From Podospora comata (taxonomy: Eukaryota; Ascomycota; Sordariomycetes; Sordariales; Podosporaceae): a stretch of 64,000 bases of DNA. The notes under the pieces are model-generated. The model was not told where the DNA came from and did no database searches. It saw nothing but the letters and a program-made list of their open reading frames with translations. The stretch lies in contig CP071498.1 of assembly GCA_017354895.1 (NCBI GenBank), positions 1,860,001 to 1,924,000 on the forward strand, given 5' to 3'. Below, one piece after another: positions 58,201-64,000 of this stretch (within the stretch, counting starts at the first letter, position 1; the number at the start of each line of letters is the position of its first letter). The translations under genes and the position numbers were made by a program.

Positions 58201-59818
58201 GAGGAAGGCCCCGAAGGAGAGCATGAACATGATAAGATTGTACCCCATTCTGATGTTTCTGCACGGTGTTCTCAACATCAAACGATACCAAGTTCTATGG
58301 GAGAGATAATGATGAACGCAGAAGAAAAAGGGGCATATGTAGCTGCCCGCCCGCCTCTGCCTATCGTTGCAGCTGTGGGATCGAGGGTGAGCGGACCGAA
58401 ATGCCCCTCTGAACCAAAAACCGTGTCTTTTGTGGTTGCAGCAGCGCCATACAGCTGGCTATGAGAGGGGGAGGGGGGAGGGGGGAACACAGAGGGCGCA
58501 GGTACGGGAATAACGCAGGCTGCCAGCACGACCAGCGCCAGAGGGCTGCGGAGGGAGTAGAGTCTGGTACTGCCTCCCCAATGTGGTGCTCGGCAGGTCT
58601 GGGCAGGGTGGACTTCGATTCCATCGTTCGGTTACACTGATTTCGGGCTGTAGCTGACATTAAACGAGTCGCCGACCTGGGAGGTTGCCATCCAACTGAG
58701 CCAGTAGTATGCGCATCATTTATTAACTTGCCCTTCCGGTCCAGCCAGAGCCAGCCATCGTCCCTCTCGTTTTCCCCGACTCAACCACGAACCTGTTGCT
58801 GCATAATAGATAGCCACCACGCGGAGAGCCTTCCGTTCGGGGGGTGAGAGGGAGGGCTGTTCTGGGAAACTGTGATGGGACGTGGTCGTCGATGGCGACG
58901 TTGTGAGATGTTGGACCAGAGGACAGAAACAGACAAGGCTCGGAACATTTTCTTTTGTTTTCATGAGCCAAGCATTTTTACCTTATCGAACGTCTTTTCA
59001 CTTGAATCAAAACGGTCAGCGCTGGGCCCAAGTCGGTCCAGCCTCTTCTCCTCCCGCGCTCCCGTGTCAACCAGTAGCTGGCAGGTCTGGGGCCAAGAAA
59101 CTGGCCAATCGTGGATCTTGACCCGATTCACTCAAGTCCCGTCCCCTCGGAGTGGGCTGGCATGGCTGGCCGAGCAGGGGGAGAAAAATACCCTTGTCCC
59201 TCCATCGGGTGCTTCGTTGCCCCTTGCTTGTCCATCGGCCCTTGGCAAGCCTTTTCACCCCCGGATCTCTCTCTCTCTCTCTTCCTGCTTGCCCAGCCTT
59301 GACCCTCTTGCTCGTCGTGGCTGGCCCGGCAGCTTTCCAAATGATCGTCCCACAGTGTTGTTATTAGGCTCAAACCTAGCGTTGTGGAAAACGGAGCGTG
59401 TGTGAGGAGGAAAAGACCTTTCAATCAATCTTGGATCTTGTGGCATGCCGGGGAAGCGATTTACACAGCAATCATTTTGATGCGCGTTGGACAGACGCCG
59501 GGTGGTTGTGTTGTCTCAGGGCTTGGATAATACCCGTCCGACTCCCGAATCCCTTGCAGGACGTTGTGTTTTGTGTTCGACATCCACCCCAGTTCCCGTG
59601 GCCTTTTTCCAACGTATCTCGAACAGTGCTGCTTTCTATTCCCCCCTTCGAGGCGCCATGGTTTCAGTGTCCTGATGTCAGTATACCGATACCGCGGCTG
59701 AGGTGCATGGATGAGGTGGACAGGGCCCTACATCATCATCACTCAACGATAGATTGGTCCTCGTGCCAAACTGTGAAGCTTTTTTCCCTCAGCATACAAT
59801 CCCCCACGATATAGCAGC
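55259..59818. other. 4.5-kb gene-poor divergent region between two surface-protein genes
   Basis: No gene could be supported. Many ORFs of 60-180 codons occur on both strands but overlap, lack family motifs and do not share the codon bias of the neighbours. Local features: a GATG/GGAT-type short tandem near 55466-55490, a CCGCCG run near 56660-56675, a CT run at 59264-59281. The size suggests large promoters, undetected ncRNA, or decayed DNA. Confidence 0.4.
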
Positions 59819-62399
59819 ATGGTTGGGGGTAGGCGGTTGCTGCTTTCGATCGCGGCGCTCTCTGGCGCTGGCCTCAACAATGGAGTTGAAGGTGAGTTGA
59901 CGCTCTCATCATGGGTGGTGAGCCTTTTGTTCTAATGGAAGACGAACAGCTCGGTTCAGGAGGCAAGATGGAGCAGGTGTCGATGTCGTCCAGAACGCCA
60001 CAACACCAATATCAGAACCAACAACACCAGTCATCACATCAACTCCTGATCCACCACCAACACCAATAGACTTGCCTGGCACACCTACTACCTTCACAAC
60101 CACCAAGAAAGTGCCGCCAATAGGGCCGCCTCGACCTGGGGTATCGGCTGCGGGCATTATCGAGCTTGATGAGACCATCGGGGTGGACGATGAGGAGGAA
60201 GTTACTGTACTTGGCGGGGGTCTTTTGAGGCTGACTGCCGCATCGAACGTGCAGCCTACGCCAGCAGAGGAGGAGTATGTGTATCCGGGGGAATACGGCT
60301 CAGGTGGGACGCTGACGACCGACACCAACGCCTTCACACGGACTGTGCTCCCAACAAGGGTATCAGTTGTGCCGAATTTGGGGACCATCAGAGGTCCGCC
60401 GCCAGTCGAAACGACAACATCGATTATATCTCCTCCGATCAGGACGCCACCAACAAGGCCACCTGCCATCCCAGCCCCGGTCGCGGCCCCGCAAGATGGG
60501 GTTCAGAATATTGATCTGGGCGATCCCATGCAAGAGACGCCAGCACCAGAAGAGCAGGAGCCGGAGCCAGAACCGGAACCGGCGCCCGCACCAGCACCCG
60601 TGATACCAGGTATTCCGGGAGGTGGCCGTCCTGCCGGTCCTCCAGTAAGGACGTCAAAAAGTGTAGTAACCGCAATCGTCACGGAAATCGACCTGGGGCA
60701 TGGTAATCCCGCTACCACGACATCTACATCGACGTGGAACGGGTACTCCAACTCGACCTTTGTGACGTCGGTGCTGTACCCCAACCAAACTACACCACAT
60801 ATCTCTACGCCCACAGCCACTCTTAGCTTTTGCCAACCTTCAGACTTGACTATTCCCCCCACGGTATGGTCGATTGTCTACACAAGCACGCTGACTTGGT
60901 TTGGCAACCCTGAGGATTACACGCCTGAGTATCCCCCCATCTCGACCCCGCCGGTTTCATCGTGTGTCCCGTCACCACCCAGGTTGACCGTCTCGCGTTG
61001 CTCGTCTACAAGCACCGGAGAGGAGAACACACCTTGTTTTGTGACGGTCACAGCGTCCACGTCTTATCCCTGGGGCTATGGACCACAGACAAGCACTGTG
61101 CCCAACACTGTCACTTTTGTCACGACGGACAAGAACCCGGCTGTGATTTACACCTCCATGAAGCCACCTAACTATGGTGTTACCCAACCGCCACGGACTC
61201 AAGCTCATCATGAGTCCCTCACGGAAGATGGCGCTGCTTCTCCCATCTCGACGCCGTCGTACGGCTCTGAGCCCAATAATCCTGGCCCTGACAACCCGAG
61301 CAATCCGAACAACCCAAACAATCCTAACAACAGCCCGAGCAGTCCAAACAACCCCAGCAATCCCTCCAACCCAAACAACCCAAACAACCCAAACAACCCA
61401 AACAGACCCCAACCCATCGAAGAGTCCCGCTCAGCAACCATAACCCGCTCCCCGGTAACAGTAATAATCCAACCAACCGCCATCGTCATAAACGACAACA
61501 CAATCAAAGACAATACGACGAAAAAAACCCAAGTCGTCATCGTCTCGGGCGAGACCTTTACGATCGACCCAACAAGGGTGGTAGGCGCAGACACAACCAT
61601 CGACCGCGTCACGGCCACAGGAGGAGGGGTGTACTACCCCCCCACGCCCACCACGACCTCCTTACGTGGCGTAGAAGTAATCCTGACCTCGTCCCGGGTG
61701 ATAATCGGTGGATCAACTTACACCCTCTCCCCCACCTCCACCATCGCCGTAGTCAACGACGAGACATTCACCATCGGCCCCACGGCGATCGCTGCCGGGT
61801 CACAAACCCTCAACCTCCCTGCTGCTCCTGTTCCGACAGAGGTCGTGGTGGTGGGAGGGGAGCTGATCACCGCCATTGGCCCCACCTTGGCCGTCATCTC
61901 TGGGAGTACAATAACTTATGGTAGCACCGTCTCGACGACGACTATAGGGGGTGATGTCATTACTTTTGGTCCTGGGGGTGTGACGGCGCATGGGACGATC
62001 ACGCTTGGGGGGAGTGCCGCAAGGCCGGGGGAGACGCAGTATGTCGTTGCTGGGGGCGCGACTATCACCAAGATTGGGGCGAGCGTGGTGGTGGTGAAGC
62101 AGACTACGTATACTATCGGGCCGGCAGCGGCGGGGGGGATGGGGGATAGGACGGTTACCACTACTGTTGGGGGGGAGGTGATCACCATTGGGCCGGAGGG
62201 GGTTGTGGTCGGGACGACGACGATGGGGTTTCCTTTTGGGCCTACGGTTGTTATCACGCCCGGGGGGAGGGGAGGGGGGGTTGCTGCTGCTACGGGGGTT
62301 GTGGAGGGGGAGGATGAAGAGGATGGAGGGGTGGCGGTTGGAATCAGCCGGGGGATGTTGTTGGGGGTGGTGGTGGGGTGGTTGGCGTGGGTGGTTTGA
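59819..62399 (+). CDS. Secreted, probably GPI-anchored cell-wall protein with repeats
   Basis: Not assigned to a named family. Exons 59819-59891 and 59950-62399 (58-nt intron); protein 840 aa. N-terminus MVGGRRLLLSIAALSGAG is a short signal peptide; FRRQ shortly after may be a dibasic processing site. The body is Pro/Thr/Ser-rich (EPEPEPEPAPAPAP), has a Cys-containing region (about 290-360), and an Asn-Pro tract (PNNPNNPNN, about 61272-61409). The last 300 residues repeat a beta-strand-like unit: ETFTIDPT, STYTLSPT, ETFTIGPT, DVITFGPGG, TTYTIGPA, EVITIGPEG. A hydrophobic C-terminus (GMLLGVVVGWLAWVV) with no basic tail fits a GPI-attachment signal. Role: cell-surface structure or adhesion, inferred. 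The 3' end of the gene is extremely G-rich. Confidence 0.75.
61272..61409 (+). repeat. Asn-Pro low-complexity coding repeat
   Basis: Tandem AACCCAAAC-type units encode N-P-N-N-P/N-P-S repeats within the wall protein. Expected to be disordered and length-variable. Confidence 0.85.
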
Positions 62400-62496
62400 G
62401 ACATCCATCCGTCCGCTATTGGGATAGGGAGTTTATGGAGTTCTTGGATTGTTATATCCTGTATTGTCTGAACATGAAAAATGGGGTGTTATGGGT

Positions 62497-62524
62497 GGCT
62501 TTTGGCTTTTGGCTTTTGGCTTTT
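62497..62524 (+). repeat. (GGCTTTT)4 tandem repeat
   Basis: Four exact 7-bp units in the 3' flank of the wall-protein gene. Confidence 0.9.
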
Positions 62525-63163
62525 ACTTCTTGGGTTTTTTTTTTTTGGTACGATTGGAGAAGTATAATACCCCGGGGATGAATCCAACGGGGGGTGTATT
62601 GTGGGAGAAATATACAGCTTGACTTGTACAATTGAATAGGGGAACAGCAGCAGTAGTAAATAGCTGAATTGGGAGGAATGGTATGAAATATTATGGGTTT
62701 TGAATGCATTGTGAGAGCTATATACCGACGGTGATATCTCTGAGGGAAACATGCAATTCTGATACGGCCCGGTTTCTGGCGCCAGCAACCTCAAGACTCG
62801 AGGGAAAGTATTTTGGACTATCAATGGATTAAATCCGGCCTTCTAGAAGTACACCGAAACATGAGGGACTACGTGATAAACAGCGGCCGTCAAACCACAT
62901 CATCTTTTAAACGAAATATTCACAATATCCCCCATTGAACACCTGCCTACCTACCTACATGCAACTCCCTTTGAGAACCCTCCAGCATCTAAAATCAGGG
63001 TCAAACCAAAGGAGGGTACCACCCGGCTCCCACTCCCATCTCCCACGAGCCACTCCCTCTCGGCAGTAGTGCAAAATGACACCTCTTCTCATCCCGCTCA
63101 CACCATGAAGGACCAAACCAGCCACACCGCACCACCCACCTACCCACCATCTGTCTACCCTAC

Positions 63164-63165
<2 letters not shown>

Positions 63166-63195
<30 letters not shown>
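63166..63195 (+). repeat. (AC)15 microsatellite
   Basis: About fifteen uninterrupted AC dinucleotides. Confidence 0.95.
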
Positions 63196-63198
<3 letters not shown>

Positions 63199-64000
63199 TT
63201 CCAAAAATAAACCACACATGTTCGCGGTTGCAGATCTACGACACTCTGCAGTATCTTGCTTTACACATCCCACACGCAAATGTATACAACGTTGCTAGTC
63301 TACCACCCTTCCCCTTCCATCACTCATTGATGACAGAGCTGTTTGGTGATGATTACTTAACCCTTCTGTTCCCACCTTGGACGCGCGGCTCTTTCTTGTA
63401 CGCACCAACTCACAACCTAATGTTGGATTCTATCCCCATGTTCCACGGCAGTTAGAGGGTGGTGAACCTCTAGCTACCACACCTTTGAACAGGCTTCCCA
63501 ACATGCGGGATACTCGTTGGACAGGAAAGGTCCTGATGAACAGACATCAAAAGCACCCGTATCCGATCCACATGCCTCCGGGGACAAGCCTTAAAATCCC
63601 TGATTAGACACCCGACATTCGAACGCTCGTATGCTGTCTAGCAACCCCTATTCCCCCTATCCACAACATTGCCCCAAGATCCGATTGGCATCATGAGCCT
63701 CGTGCTGTCCAGCAGCTTGGTCATCTAAATAGACATAAAGCAGTGCAGGTGTCACAACCTCAAGCCACAACCTCGTAAAAGCCCCCGTGGTCAAATGCTG
63801 TGTTATCATTACTCCCGTGCTGTGTCATACAAAATCACCAGAGATAGTTCTCCTTCGTCTTTCATTCACCTCATCGACCACACAAGCTCCTCGCCATCGC
63901 CTAACCTTCCACAATCCCCGTCACCCACACCACCATCCTTAACCCTCATGAACTCTAACCAACCATACTCAACCAAAATCCCACTCCCATACCAAGAAAG

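Larger units (their letters stand above)
62400..64000. other. Intergenic region to the window end
   Basis: No gene seen in 1.6 kb. Contains a four-unit GGCTTTT repeat (62497-62524) and an AC microsatellite (63166-63195). C/A-rich toward the end, possibly the leader of a gene beyond the window. Confidence 0.4.

Noticed and set aside
57907-58464. 185-codon ORF in the long intergenic region
   Set aside because: Low-complexity translation, no recognisable domain, no splice or start context; not distinguishable from chance.

Overview
The window is nuclear DNA of a filamentous ascomycete, most likely Sordariomycetes and plausibly Sordariales (inference from gene content, not from a search). Support comes from short introns (about 50-95 nt, GTRNGT donors, CTAAC branch sites, terminal YAG), mostly intergenic spacing of a few hundred to a few thousand bases, C/G-ending codons, an iron-regulatory GATA factor with two zinc fingers around a Cys-rich block, and an arg-2 gene whose leader encodes a textbook arginine attenuator peptide. 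There is no operon structure, CRISPR array, phage or bacterial signal. Exon joins below were worked out by hand from reading frame, splice signals and family conservation.

Layout, left to right. 1-4.4 kb: 3' two thirds of VPS15 (apparent 1-nt frameshift) and U2A'/LEA1. 4.4-8.3 kb: gene-poor, with two weak minus-strand ORFs and a frameshifted coding relic bounded on both sides by arrays of a 21-bp AT-rich repeat. 8.8-14.4 kb: BCP1, chorismate mutase (ARO7), mitochondrial fission adaptor MDV1. 15.2-18.6 kb: an aldo-keto reductase behind a 42-unit ATC microsatellite, and an acidic low-complexity protein. 18.9-23.9 kb: BUB3, GPN2, POP5, TVP15. 24.8-30.6 kb: SREA-type iron regulator, a 2.7-kb gene-poor upstream region with one orphan coding-quality exon, and a conserved-looking hypothetical protein. 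31.9-37.2 kb: Acinus-like SAP/RRM protein and the diflavin reductase TAH18. 39.8-44.7 kb: a two-RRM RNA-binding protein and a long coiled-coil protein with 14-residue repeats. 44.9-45.5 kb: a diverged ~190-bp direct duplication around another copy of the AT-rich repeat. 46-51.3 kb: ARF-GAP (GCS1), ETF beta subunit, arg-2 with its uORF. 52.3-62.4 kb: two divergently transcribed surface proteins, a membrane-anchored aspartyl-protease-like protein lacking the usual catalytic motifs and a GPI-type wall protein, separated by 4.5 kb without a recognisable gene.

Functionally the set is mostly housekeeping: vesicle traffic (VPS15, TVP15, GCS1), RNA processing (LEA1, POP5, Acinus-like, RRM protein), cell division (BUB3, MDV1), amino-acid synthesis (ARO7, arg-2), electron transfer and Fe-S assembly (TAH18, ETF beta), iron regulation (SREA). 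The most interesting material is the split attenuator uORF, the receptor-like pseudo-protease, the 21-bp repeat family linked to decayed or duplicated DNA, and a within-gene polarity of GC skew (C-rich 5' ends, G-rich 3' ends) seen in many genes on both strands.
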